Of a stretch of 64,000 nt of DNA, positions 7,932-18,471 are shown piece by piece (positions within the stretch are counted from its first letter, which is position 1; every line of letters starts with the position of its first letter). Origin of the DNA: Desulfuromonas sp. GTDB taxonomy: Bacteria; Desulfobacterota; Desulfuromonadia; Desulfuromonadales; Geothermobacteraceae. The notes beneath the pieces were generated by a model. The model worked only from the letters and a program-made list of their open reading frames with translations. It had not been told where the DNA came from and did no database searches. The stretch is from positions 25,894-89,893 of the forward strand of contig PKUA01000009.1 of NCBI GenBank assembly GCA_002868905.1, written 5' to 3'. The translations under genes and the position numbers were made by a program.

Positions 7932-9665
7932 TCATCCGTCCCCGACGAACCGGTCCCCGTCCTCGGGATGGTCGGCGGCGGCAAGCGGCAAAGTAAAATA
8001 TACCGTCGTCCCCTTCTCTTCACGGCTGTCGAGCCAGATACGCCCCCCGTGGGCCTCGACGATATAGCGGACAATCGTCAGACCAAGGCCGGTCCCCCGT
8101 ATCGCGGTGTTGGCATTGTTCGCCCGATAAAATTTGTCAAAAACCCGCTCGAGGTCGTCCTGGGGCATGCCAAGGCCCTGGTCCGAGATCGAGATACTGC
8201 AGAATTGCTTATCTTGCCGGCACGAAATGCTGATTTCTCCGCCGTCCGGAGAATATTTCGCCGCATTACTAAGAATATTTTCGAAAACCTCGACTACGCT
8301 GTCGAGATCGACGCAGACATGGATCGGTTCTTCGGGAAGTGACAGGACGAAGTCGTGAATTGTATTTTGTTTGACATATGAGGGGACAACGAGGTCGAGA
8401 ATACTCTGCAACGAACAATCATGCGGATCGATCGGCAGCTCCTCGCCCGATTCGATCCGGCTGATATCGAGCAGGTTGTTGACGATACGGGAGAGCGCAC
8501 CCGCCTTCTCATGGATCAACTGGAGAAACTCCCGTCTATCCTCCTCCGGCAGCTCCCCATTATCGAGCATCAACTCGGAAAACCCGAGAATGGTGGTCAG
8601 CGGTGTACGGAATTCATGGGCGGCGGTCGCCACGAACTCGGTCTTCATCCTTTCGACGGCCCGCTCCTGGGTGACGTCGTGCATGATCAACACCAGACCG
8701 GCCGGGTCCCCCTCGACACCACGCAGCAGGGAGATTCTCCCTTCGAAGATCGAATTTTCGAACAGAGGCGAGGTGAAATCGGCCCTGGTCGGTTCACCGC
8801 TTGTGACCGTTTCCTGAATCGCCCGGCGCAGCCCGACATCGCCAATGACCTCGGTCAAGCTTCGCCCTTCGAGCTTCCCGGCCTTACCGAACAGCCGCCG
8901 GGCTTGCGGGTTGGTCAGGATGATGCGCTGCTCAAGATCGGTCACCAGCAGACCATCGGCGACCGAGTGGAGAATCCCGTTGACCTGATCACGCGCTTCC
9001 CTGGCATTGGCCAGGGCCTGGCGTAGCTGCTCTTCGTAGCGAATCCGTTCGGTGATCTCCGCATAAACGATGACGACGTGGGAGATATCGCCGATACCGT
9101 TGCGCAACGGCCGGCCCACCACCTCGAAATGGCGATCGTTCCAGACCCACTCGTTACGACACTCATCGTTCTTGTCTTGAAGAACCATCTGCAGGACACA
9201 CCCTTTGGGTGGAGCCCCGGCACAGCAGATCGCCTGATGACAGGGGCGGCCGACGGCGGCATCCCGGCGGATGGAAAACAGCTCCGTCGCCTTGTCGTTC
9301 AATGTCGTAACCCGGGCCTCCCGGTCGACCACCAGGATCCCGGCACCCGCGGTGTCGAGAATGGCGCCGATCTCGCTGTTGGCCAGTCGCAGCTTGTCAT
9401 TGGTCTTGTGCAGATGGCCCAGGATCAGGCGGAATGAATCGGCCACCGTCCCGATCGGGTCGGTTTCCAGCAGGGACTTGTCGTCAAGCTCCCCCTGCTT
9501 CAGAGGTAGGGTTCCCATGACCTCAAGCAGCTGATCGACCTTGTTCCTGATATAGGAAAAGGTTTCCCTCTCCCGCTGTTTCAGGCCCAGGTTTTCGGCC
9601 TTCAGCCTTGCGATCTCGTCTGATTGGTTGCCCGGAATCAAGACACCGCCCCCTTCGTCACTCAT
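7932..9665 (-). CDS. PAS-domain sensor histidine kinase without adjacent response regulator
   Basis: A 577-residue soluble kinase; no transmembrane segment is visible. An N-terminal coiled region (about 15-100) precedes PAS 1 (about 100-210), PAS 2 (about 225-335), a HisKA dimerisation domain with the phospho-acceptor H350 in AAHEFRTPL, and a HATPase domain with N box (NILSNAAKYS), G1 (DQGLGM) and G2 (GTGLGL). PAS 1 carries a cysteine cluster: C142, C147, C148, C156 and C169, a spacing that could coordinate metal or an Fe-S cluster or react with sulfur species. The gene overlaps the TusA-like gene by 8 bp and has no response regulator nearby. The stimulus is unknown; context suggests sulfur, iron or redox. 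Confidence 0.92.
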   Translation of the reverse strand: MSDEGGGVLIPGNQSDEIARLKAENLGLKQRERETFSYIRNKVDQLLEVMGTLPLKQGELDDKSLLETDPIGTVADSFRLILGHLHKTNDKLRLANSEIGAILDTAGAGILVVDREARVTTLNDKATELFSIRRDAAVGRPCHQAICCAGAPPKGCVLQMVLQDKNDECRNEWVWNDRHFEVVGRPLRNGIGDISHVVIVYAEITERIRYEEQLRQALANAREARDQVNGILHSVADGLLVTDLEQRIILTNPQARRLFGKAGKLEGRSLTEVIGDVGLRRAIQETVTSGEPTRADFTSPLFENSIFEGRISLLRGVEGDPAGLVLIMHDVTQERAVERMKTEFVATAAHEFRTPLTTILGFSELMLDNGELPEEDRREFLQLIHEKAGALSRIVNNLLDISRIESGEELPIDPHDCSLQSILDLVVPSYVKQNTIHDFVLSLPEEPIHVCVDLDSVVEVFENILSNAAKYSPDGGEISISCRQDKQFCSISISDQGLGMPQDDLERVFDKFYRANNANTAIRGTGLGLTIVRYIVEAHGGRIWLDSREEKGTTVYFTLPLAAADHPEDGDRFVGDG

Positions 9666-9930
9666 GGGAAGGAACCCCCTCTTCGGCCTCGGCGCAAACC
9701 AGGATCCTGTAGCTGCCCCCCTCCTTGGTGATATGCACCTCCAATCCCATATTCTCCAGCGCTTGCGGCACGGTCACTGTCGCATGCCGGTTATCCGTGC
9801 GGATCAACACCTGCTTTGAGCCGGAGAGGATCTCCTCCTGGAGCCGGGTGACCTCGCGCAGGGTGGTGAGAAGAGTCGACGGACAGACCTGCCCGCGAAT
9901 ATCGAGTTCTATGGTCTCCGTGGTGTTCAT
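9658..9930 (-). CDS. TusA/SirA-family sulfur carrier protein
   Basis: A 90-residue protein of the TusA fold. The hallmark CPxxxL motif is present as GQVCPSTLL, with the persulfide-carrying cysteine near residue 16. The C-terminal strand includes a short extra tail. Family members pass persulfide sulfur between enzymes, and TusA proteins are often encoded with YeeE/YedE transporters, where they probably receive imported sulfur. Here the gene overlaps the transporter gene as ATGA and overlaps the kinase gene by 8 bp, so all three are translationally coupled. Whether it acts in tRNA thiolation or in a dedicated relay cannot be told from sequence. Confidence 0.88.
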   Translation of the reverse strand: MNTTETIELDIRGQVCPSTLLTTLREVTRLQEEILSGSKQVLIRTDNRHATVTVPQALENMGLEVHITKEGGSYRILVCAEAEEGVPSHE

Positions 9931-11132
9931 GGCTTCAACCCTTCAAGGTGTGGCTGGTTAATGCCTCGGGCCCGGGAAAATACCAGCTTCTCCAGCAAGC
10001 GACAACCGACCCAGGTCCCGGGGAGAAGGCCGACGACAAACAACAGGCTCTGCAAAGCCAGAATCGGCACCCCGCCCCAGAGATGCCAGACATTGCAACC
10101 GGGAGTCATGCGTGACGCAAGTCCCATCAACACCCCTCCGCACCCGGCAAAAACCGCCTGCCGCAGCGGAAGTTTCCCCTTGAGACGCCATTCACGCAGG
10201 AGCCCGGCCGACAGGGCCGAACCGAGAACGATGCCAATGATCAACGGATACTGAACTGCGGCGATCCCGTCGAAAGCTGGCCCCGGGCTCCCCGCCAATT
10301 GAACTTCGCCGAGCGGGATATGAAATGAGTGGGGGGGCAGGTTGAAAAATTCGAGGGAGGCGACGTGCTGTGGCCAGACCAGTCGTTCAAACCAGGCTGC
10401 GACCTTGGCATACGAGGTCGTGACCCCCATCGGCATGCCGATGACCAGGGCAGAGACGAGTCCGATTCCAGCCAGGACCAGGGCCGCCAGCCACGGCTGC
10501 AGGTAACCATCGACCGGAGAGCGCTGTCGCCACTCCCCCTTGCGTAACCCTTCCCGGGAAAACCACCCTGCCAGCAGTACCAGGGGAAGGATCACGACCC
10601 AGTCCGCCCATCCGAGCAGTTGCGGCAGGGTGACACTCCCGGCTGAAAAACTTGTCTTTTTCGCTAGTTGCACCCACCAGGGATGAATTTCAGCATACAA
10701 GCCGCTACCGACCAAGAGGCCGAGCAGACCAATGCCCGCCACCCGACTCCCGGCTCCGAGCTTGTAGAGGATACCGACGACACACCCTCCGGCCAGCACC
10801 ATGCCGATGCCGAATAGAAAACCGCCGATCGCATTGACCAGGGATGGCGGTCCGAAAAACGGGTAAGGGAAGACTTTGAACAGACCGAAAGCACGCGCCA
10901 GGAAAGCCAGCACCATGCCGCAGGAAATCAACAGCAGCAGAGCACGGAGCAGCACAACGCTACGGAACATGATCCAGTCTCGAAATGCACTGACCATGCA
11001 GAAATCCGAACGGTGCATTACGAATCCGGCCATGCAGCCAAGCAGTAGCGAAACTGTTATCACTGGGAGAAATCCGTCGAAAACTGCACCTCCCTCTGCA
11101 AGAACCGGCAGAACCTTAGCCGTCTTTAACAA
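9927..11132 (-). CDS. YeeE/YedE (TsuA-like) thiosulfate/sulfur transporter
   Basis: A 401-residue membrane protein with roughly ten hydrophobic segments and an internal two-fold repeat. It has the YeeE/YedE cysteine motifs: HRSDFCM near residue 45, AGGCVVG near 117, and TPGCNVWHLWGG near 349, plus C33. In the structurally known thiosulfate importer TsuA, such central cysteines relay the substrate through the membrane. The gene is first in a leftward set with a TusA-like carrier and a sensor kinase, and is divergent from katG with 162 bp between them. The imported species (thiosulfate or another sulfur compound) is inferred from the family. Confidence 0.88.
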   Translation of the reverse strand: MLKTAKVLPVLAEGGAVFDGFLPVITVSLLLGCMAGFVMHRSDFCMVSAFRDWIMFRSVVLLRALLLLISCGMVLAFLARAFGLFKVFPYPFFGPPSLVNAIGGFLFGIGMVLAGGCVVGILYKLGAGSRVAGIGLLGLLVGSGLYAEIHPWWVQLAKKTSFSAGSVTLPQLLGWADWVVILPLVLLAGWFSREGLRKGEWRQRSPVDGYLQPWLAALVLAGIGLVSALVIGMPMGVTTSYAKVAAWFERLVWPQHVASLEFFNLPPHSFHIPLGEVQLAGSPGPAFDGIAAVQYPLIIGIVLGSALSAGLLREWRLKGKLPLRQAVFAGCGGVLMGLASRMTPGCNVWHLWGGVPILALQSLLFVVGLLPGTWVGCRLLEKLVFSRARGINQPHLEGLKP

Positions 11133-11276
11133 TACGGTGTAGACAGGCTCAACGCAAGGGAAAGTTTCAACAGGGAAAGGTTCAAGATTCCGAAGTTAAA
11201 AAAATCTCTTGATCCACCTGAATAATCGATCTCGTTCGCTATACTTGAACGCTGTAAAACCGATTGGGACGAATGA

Positions 11277-13505
<2,229 letters not shown>

Positions 13506-13558
13506 GATTGAACAGACTGTGAAGAGTTGTGCCACCTCAATGAGGTAGCAGTAAAGCA

Positions 13559-13595
13559 AGAGCCCCCACGATCGGTATCGTGGGGGCTCTTATTT
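13559..13595. terminator. Bidirectional terminator between katG and the DsbA-like gene
   Basis: A perfect 14-bp stem (13559-13572 with 13577-13590, CGGT loop) is followed rightward by a T-rich stretch. It sits between convergent genes and can end katG; on the other strand the T-run is poor. Confidence 0.8.
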
Positions 13596-13614
13596 CTTGC
13601 CTGATTTTCAGAAC

Positions 13615-14454
13615 TTACTTGTTCAACTCCATCTGGATTTCTCGCAGAAGCCCCTGGGCGGTCCGTTCGCCCTGGAACTGACGTCCATTAATATAAACGG
13701 CAGGGGTGCCACGTACACCGGCCTTCACACCCTCCTGCTGTTCCAGGACAACCCTGTTCACCACCAGGGGACTCTTCCGGTCCAACTCGAATTTTGCCAT
13801 GTCGAGCTTGAGCTGCTTGGCAAAATCGACCAGTTTCTCATCGGTCAACCTGTTGTAATTTTCGAACACCAGGTCGTGATACTCCCAGAATTTCCCCTGC
13901 TGCTGGGCGGCGATGGATGCTTCCGCAGCCGTTTTTGCCAACTTGTGCATCTGCAGCGGGAAGTGCTTGAACACCAGGGAAGCCTGCCCGCCGGCCTGCT
14001 TGACAGCCTCCTTCAAATGCGGCGCCAACTTGGCGCAGTAGGGGCATTGGAAATCATCGAACACGACGATCTCGACCGGGGCATCCGCCCTGCCGAGACG
14101 GGGCGAACCATCGGTCTTGATCTGCTGAACCACATCGATCAGGAGGTACTCCACCTCTTTTTTGCCTTTACGGGTCAGGAGCAGCAGGGTCTCCCCCTGG
14201 GCGGAGATGTTGGTCACATCTTTGCCGACGGCGATCGTCCCCTGCTTTTCTCCCTGGATCGAAAAGATCTCCAGATTCCCGTCGTCCTGCAGGACGAACA
14301 CCCGCTTTCCATCGGCGCTGACTGTAAGGTCGACCGCCTCGGCACTTAACGGCAATTGGTTGATCTGCCGGGTCTGAACTTCAGCCATGGACTGCCCGGT
14401 CCAGAACAGCACCAGGCCAACGGCCAACAGAAGACTCCATTTTGAAAATGACAT
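13615..14454 (-). CDS. Exported DsbA-like thiol oxidoreductase with N-terminal propeller-like extension
   Basis: A 279-residue exported protein. The start at 14454 was chosen because AAAGGAGTGA precedes it closely; an ATG 8 codons upstream has none. A signal peptide ends near residue 23 (GQSMA). Residues about 30-110 read like one or two beta-propeller (YVTN) blades (VSADGKRVFVLQDDGNLEIF). Residues about 117-279 form a thioredoxin_4/DsbA-type domain with active site CPYC (C137, C140), helical insert and the cis-proline segment RGTPAVYING. It probably forms or repairs disulfides in periplasmic proteins. It is transcribed leftward downstream of lspA and converges with katG. Confidence 0.88.
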   Translation of the reverse strand: MSFSKWSLLLAVGLVLFWTGQSMAEVQTRQINQLPLSAEAVDLTVSADGKRVFVLQDDGNLEIFSIQGEKQGTIAVGKDVTNISAQGETLLLLTRKGKKEVEYLLIDVVQQIKTDGSPRLGRADAPVEIVVFDDFQCPYCAKLAPHLKEAVKQAGGQASLVFKHFPLQMHKLAKTAAEASIAAQQQGKFWEYHDLVFENYNRLTDEKLVDFAKQLKLDMAKFELDRKSPLVVNRVVLEQQEGVKAGVRGTPAVYINGRQFQGERTAQGLLREIQMELNK

Positions 14455-14480
14455 GGTCACTCCTTTTTTCAGGTTCAAAG

Positions 14481-14981
14481 TTACTTTGTGTCCCGCCCTT
14501 CCGGCAGGAAGAGGCTGGCCAGCAGAAGACAGCCGACTCCGATGGTGATAGCCGAGTCGGCGACATTGAACGCCGGCCAGTGATATTGATACCAGTGGGC
14601 GTCGATAAAGTCGATGACTTCCCCCATCCGGATCCGGTCGATCAGGTTGCCGACAGCGCCCGGAAGAATCAACGCCAGACCGAACCGGGTGAAGCGGTGG
14701 TCCATGGCGGTTTTATGATAAAACACCAGAATCACCACAACGGCCACCAGGCCGATTCCGATAAAGAACGGGATACGCCAGGAGCTGTCGGAAAGAATGC
14801 CGAAAGCCGCCCCCTTGTTGCGGACGTAGGTGAACGCCAGAAAGTTTTCAATCAATGGGATTGACTCGTACAGGCGAAAACTGCCGACGACCCAGAGTTT
14901 TGTCACCTGATCGAAAACCAGCACTGCCACGGTCGAAAACAACAGCAGGCGGTAACGGAGCCACAAACCGGTTTCAGTCAT
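14481..14981 (-). CDS. lspA: Lipoprotein signal peptidase LspA
   Basis: A 166-residue inner-membrane aspartyl protease with four transmembrane segments that removes signal peptides from diacylglyceryl-prolipoproteins. The family motifs are present: an early FDQVTK, a central NKGAAFG, PGAVGNLIDR with the first catalytic Asp, and FNVADSAITIG with the second. The ATG at 14981 overlaps the ileS stop by 8 bp, a linkage common in bacteria; a longer frame extending upstream lacks a ribosome site. Several lipoproteins in this window (36705, 42776, 45760 and 51555) are likely clients. Confidence 0.95.
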   Translation of the reverse strand: MTETGLWLRYRLLLFSTVAVLVFDQVTKLWVVGSFRLYESIPLIENFLAFTYVRNKGAAFGILSDSSWRIPFFIGIGLVAVVVILVFYHKTAMDHRFTRFGLALILPGAVGNLIDRIRMGEVIDFIDAHWYQYHWPAFNVADSAITIGVGCLLLASLFLPEGRDTK

Positions 14982-17757
14982 TGAGGGCCTGCACGCAGCG
15001 GTCGCAGATGCTCGGCTGCGCGCTGTCTTCGCCGACGCTCTGACTGTAATTCCAGCATCGCTCGCATTTCTCACCTGCCGCCTTGGCGATCCTGATTTTC
15101 ACTCCCGGCATGCCGTCGACCTCCTTGGCCTCGTCAATCCCGTCAACAACTTCGGCCTGGGAAACAATAAACAGGGTCGCAAGTTGGGAGGAATACTCGG
15201 TGAGGACCTCCTTCCAAGGAGAAGACTCGGCCGAAATCTGCACCAGGGCATCAAGGGAGTGCCCGATGGTCTTGGCATTACGGGCACCCTCCAGCGCCTT
15301 GGCAACAGCACTGCGTAACTGCAATAACTGGCTGTAGCGCTCTTCCAGGGCGGCGTCCCGCAGGGAAGGGTCGTGGTCCGGGAAAGTCGCCAGGTGCACG
15401 CTCGCGTCCCGCTTCCCCGGCATGGCCAACCAGATTTCATCAGCGGTAAAGGTAAGGACCGGCGCGATCAAGCGGGTGATGGCGTCGAGGATACGGTACA
15501 TCACGGTCTGGGCGCTGCGTCGCTCCAACGATCCGGCCGGCGCCGTATAGAGCCGATCCTTGAGGACGTCGAGGTAGAAAGAGCTCATCTCCACGGTGCA
15601 AAAGTTGTGCACGGCATGGTAGAGCACATGAAACTGGTAGTCATCGTAGGCCTTGCGCAGGCGCTCGACCAGGGACTGCAGGCGGCTCAATGCCCAGCGG
15701 TCGACCTCCAGCAATTCGGCGGGAGTGACCTGGTCCTTTGCCGGATCGAACCCGTGCAGGTTCCCCAGGATGTAACGCGCCGTGTTCCGGATACGGCGAT
15801 ACGACTCGGAGACCTGTTTCAGGATCCCATCACCGACCCGGTTGTCGTCGCGATAATCCTGGGTCGCCACCCAGAGCCGCAGGATCTCGGCGCCGTATTT
15901 CTTGATAACCTCTTCCGGCGCGACCACGTTCCCCATCGATTTGGACATGGGGCGGCCTTTCTGGTCGAGAACGAACCCATGGGTCAGAACCGCCTTGTAC
16001 GGAGCCTCGTCGCGCACGCCGACGGCCGCCAACAGGCTCGAATGGAACCAACCACGATGCTGGTCGGAGCCTTCGAGATACAGGTCGGCCGGATAGCTCA
16101 GCTCCGGATGCGGCTCAACCACCGCCGCCTGCGAGACGCCGGAGTCGAACCAGACATCGAGGATGTCCATCTCCTTGGTGAAACCGTCATGGCCGCACTC
16201 GGAACAGACTGTCCCGGCCGGCAGCAGTTCGGCCGCCTCTTTTTCGAACCAGACGTCGCTCCCGTCCTCTTCGAACTGGTCGGCGACATGGTGCATGGTC
16301 TTGCCGTCAGCCAGGGCATGGTTGCACTTGGCACAATAGAAGACCGTGATCGGAACCCCCCAGGTCCGCTGGCGGCTGATGCACCAGTCGGGACGGTTCT
16401 CGATCATGTTGTAGATCCGGTCCCGTCCCCAGTGAGGGATCCAATTCACCTCGTTGATGTGCGCCAGTGATTTCTGACGCAGGTCGTTGGCCGCCATGGA
16501 GATGAACCACTGCTCGGTGGCCCGGAAGATAATCGGTTTCTTGCAACGCCAGCAGTGCGGGTAGCTGTGGGAGACCTCGGACGCCTGCAACAGGGCACCG
16601 ACTTCCCGCAGTTTGTCGTTGACCAACGGGTTGGCGTCCTTGACCTTTATCCCACCGAACAGCTCCAGGTCCTTCCGATAACGTCCGTAGTCGTCAACCG
16701 GGTTATAGACTTCGAGTCCATATTTGAGTCCGACGACGTAGTCGTCCTGTCCATGCCCCGGAGCGGTATGCACGCAGCCGGTACCGGCCTCAAGGGTGAC
16801 ATGATCCCCGAGCATGATCAGGGAATCGCGCTCATAGAACGGATGCTTGCAGACCTTGCGTTCGAACGGCTCAGCATTGAATGTCGCCAGCACTTCACCG
16901 TCGGACCGCTCCAGGGCCTGCATGACCTGTTCGCGCAACCCTTCGGCCATCACCAGGACTTCACCACCTGTCTCGACTGCAACGTACTCGAGTGAGGGAT
17001 TCAGGCAGATACCGAGGTTGGCCGGAATCGTCCAGGGGGTGGTGGTCCAGATGACGAAATAGATTTGTTTACCGCCGAGTGTCGCCTGCAGCGACTCCGG
17101 CAGCTCATCGGTGAACGGGAACTTGACGTAGATGGACGGGGAGGTGTGATCGTCATACTCCACTTCGGCTTCGGCCAGGGCCGTCACGCAGGAGGAGCAC
17201 CAGTGCACCGGCTTCTTTCCTTTGAACAGGGCGCCCCTCTCGGCAAAGCGGGCCAACTCGCGTGCGGTAGCCGCTTCGTAGTCGGGCGTCATGGTCAGGT
17301 AGGGGTGGTCCCAGTCCCCGAACACACCGAGCCGTTGGAACTCCTCGCTCTGGATGTCGACCCACTTCTGGGCGTAACTACGGCATTCGCGGCGAATGTC
17401 GGCCTTGCTCATCTCACGTTTTTTCTTGCCAAGCTTTTGGTCAACCTTCAATTCGATCGGCAGACCGTGGCAGTCCCACCCGGGCACATACGGGGTGAAA
17501 AAACCCTGCATCCGCTTGCTCTTGATGATGATGTCTTTGAGGATCTTGTTGAGCGCATGGCCGATATGAATGTGACCGTTGGCATACGGAGGTCCGTCAT
17601 GCAGGGTGAAATTCGGCTTCCCCTGACCGGCGGCCTTGATCTGGCCTTCGAGATCGATCTCTTTCCAATGCCGAATCATCTCCGGTTCGCGTACAGGCAG
17701 GTTCCCCCGCATGGGGAATTCGGTATCCGGCAGATTCAGGGTCTGTTTGTAATCCAT
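14974..17757 (-). CDS. ileS: Isoleucyl-tRNA synthetase
   Basis: A 927-residue class I synthetase charging tRNA-Ile in the cytoplasm. The HIGH motif appears as HIHIGHA in PYANGHIHIGHALNK, the KMSKS loop as PMSKSMGN, and an editing (CP1) domain with WTTTPWT lies between them. The C-terminal zinc finger is intact (CERCWNY and CDRC). The start at 17757 is supported by GGAG 8 bases upstream; an extra 24 residues in frame upstream are not needed by the family. A possible promoter lies at 17802-17829. The gene is coupled to lspA by overlap. The intact C-terminal zinc finger suggests the bacterial (mupirocin-sensitive) type rather than the eukaryote-like type. Confidence 0.97.
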   Translation of the reverse strand: MDYKQTLNLPDTEFPMRGNLPVREPEMIRHWKEIDLEGQIKAAGQGKPNFTLHDGPPYANGHIHIGHALNKILKDIIIKSKRMQGFFTPYVPGWDCHGLPIELKVDQKLGKKKREMSKADIRRECRSYAQKWVDIQSEEFQRLGVFGDWDHPYLTMTPDYEAATARELARFAERGALFKGKKPVHWCSSCVTALAEAEVEYDDHTSPSIYVKFPFTDELPESLQATLGGKQIYFVIWTTTPWTIPANLGICLNPSLEYVAVETGGEVLVMAEGLREQVMQALERSDGEVLATFNAEPFERKVCKHPFYERDSLIMLGDHVTLEAGTGCVHTAPGHGQDDYVVGLKYGLEVYNPVDDYGRYRKDLELFGGIKVKDANPLVNDKLREVGALLQASEVSHSYPHCWRCKKPIIFRATEQWFISMAANDLRQKSLAHINEVNWIPHWGRDRIYNMIENRPDWCISRQRTWGVPITVFYCAKCNHALADGKTMHHVADQFEEDGSDVWFEKEAAELLPAGTVCSECGHDGFTKEMDILDVWFDSGVSQAAVVEPHPELSYPADLYLEGSDQHRGWFHSSLLAAVGVRDEAPYKAVLTHGFVLDQKGRPMSKSMGNVVAPEEVIKKYGAEILRLWVATQDYRDDNRVGDGILKQVSESYRRIRNTARYILGNLHGFDPAKDQVTPAELLEVDRWALSRLQSLVERLRKAYDDYQFHVLYHAVHNFCTVEMSSFYLDVLKDRLYTAPAGSLERRSAQTVMYRILDAITRLIAPVLTFTADEIWLAMPGKRDASVHLATFPDHDPSLRDAALEERYSQLLQLRSAVAKALEGARNAKTIGHSLDALVQISAESSPWKEVLTEYSSQLATLFIVSQAEVVDGIDEAKEVDGMPGVKIRIAKAAGEKCERCWNYSQSVGEDSAQPSICDRCVQALND

Positions 17758-17801
17758 GGCAAGCTCCGGTAACTGGTACTCCGCCTTCAATGAAACCAAG
17801 G

Positions 17802-17829
17802 AATAAACCGCGTCCTCAACATGTTTCAA
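17802..17829 (-). promoter_or_regulatory. Candidate promoter for ileS
   Basis: Read leftward, TTGAAA (17829-17824) and TTTATT (17807-17802) are 16 bp apart and about 45 bp before the ileS start. The match is moderate. Confidence 0.4.
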
Positions 17830-17931
17830 CCGGCAGGAAATTAGCCTGATAACTTAACAGATTCGCCGCTATGGACGCAAGGGAGTAAATCCGGCACAGG
17901 CCAAGGGATGAGGGGCCGGCGGGAGTACCTG

Positions 17932-17966
17932 AACACGCCTCTGTCACACCATGACAGAGGCGTGTT
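17932..17966. repeat. Perfect 15-bp inverted repeat
   Basis: AACACGCCTCTGTCA (17932-17946) pairs exactly with 17952-17966 across a five-base loop. On the plus strand only TTT then GGC follows, so it is a weak terminator at best. It lies downstream of the leftward RHH gene, which could use it as a transcript end or as an operator. Confidence 0.6.
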
Positions 17967-18081
17967 TGGCAGATTTCTTGACCGATTGAGCGGCGGGCAA
18001 ATCACACTGACGTCATCAAGTCTCTGGCAGGACAAAATGACGTAGCGGCCCAGGAGAAAAACGTATGCTGACAGGCAGGTC

Positions 18082-18249
18082 TCAGCTTGCCATTTGCTGG
18101 TTGGCCGAATTTATATCGAGACTGAGTCGAAGCAGGTTGGAGATATTGGTGCCTGCTTCCTTGGCGCGCTCCTGCAGGACCGCCATTTCTTCATCACTCA
18201 CACGACAGGAGATGATAAACCGTTTCGGATCTTTGACACTTTTTCCCAT
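18082..18249 (-). CDS. Small ribbon-helix-helix-like (CopG/Arc type) protein
   Basis: A 55-residue protein. The start at 18249 is set by GAGGAG 8 bases upstream. The sequence reads as a beta strand (KRFIISCRVSDEE) followed by two helices (EMAVLQERAKEAG and NISNLLRLSLD), the pattern of MetJ/Arc/CopG DNA-binding dimers, including the N-I-S-N turn before the second helix. Such proteins often serve as antitoxins, plasmid copy-number repressors or mobilisation accessories. No toxin partner is adjacent on either side, so a chromosomal stray antitoxin or stand-alone repressor is possible. It is flanked by two inverted repeats (17932-17966 and 18412-18458). Confidence 0.65.
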   Translation of the reverse strand: MGKSVKDPKRFIISCRVSDEEMAVLQERAKEAGTNISNLLRLSLDINSANQQMAS

Positions 18250-18411
18250 TGCGGAACTCCTCATTGAAATGTAGTGGAAACAATCACTGAAAAAACATTG
18301 CAAAGACGGGGCCATTTATGGAAGGTGGATGAACAAAACATAATCCTCAATATTTTCGGCAACTTAACCAGAAACAACTGCAATTTTAGCGGAAATCACA
18401 CCGCGGGCCCA

Positions 18412-18458
18412 TGTGTCACTTTGGCGCAATATTGATGGCATTGCGTCAAAGTGACACA
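18412..18458. repeat. 19-bp near-perfect inverted repeat
   Basis: TGTGTCACTTTGGCGCAAT (18412-18430) matches the complement of 18440-18458 at 18 of 19 positions around a nine-base loop. It sits between the RHH gene and the leftward HhH glycosylase gene. A T-rich run follows only on the plus strand, where no gene ends, so an operator or mobile-element remnant is as likely as a terminator. Confidence 0.6.
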
Positions 18459-18471
18459 TTTTGTTTGCCGT

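Larger units (their letters stand above)
17758..18081. other. Intergenic region between ileS and the ribbon-helix-helix gene
   Basis: A 324-bp gap without a supported gene. It holds the candidate ileS promoter and a perfect 15-bp inverted repeat at 17932-17966. A short leftward frame inside it has no ribosome site and no recognisable motif. Confidence 0.6.

Noticed and set aside
15373..16470. 365-codon rightward frame opposite ileS
   Set aside because: Antisense shadow of ileS; no family signal.
17758..17966. T-box or other riboswitch upstream of ileS
   Set aside because: The T-box sequence and specifier structure are absent, and the strong hairpin lies too far upstream to fit a leader.
18082..18458. 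Toxin-antitoxin module around the RHH gene
   Set aside because: No ParE/RelE-, MazF- or VapC-like partner on either side.
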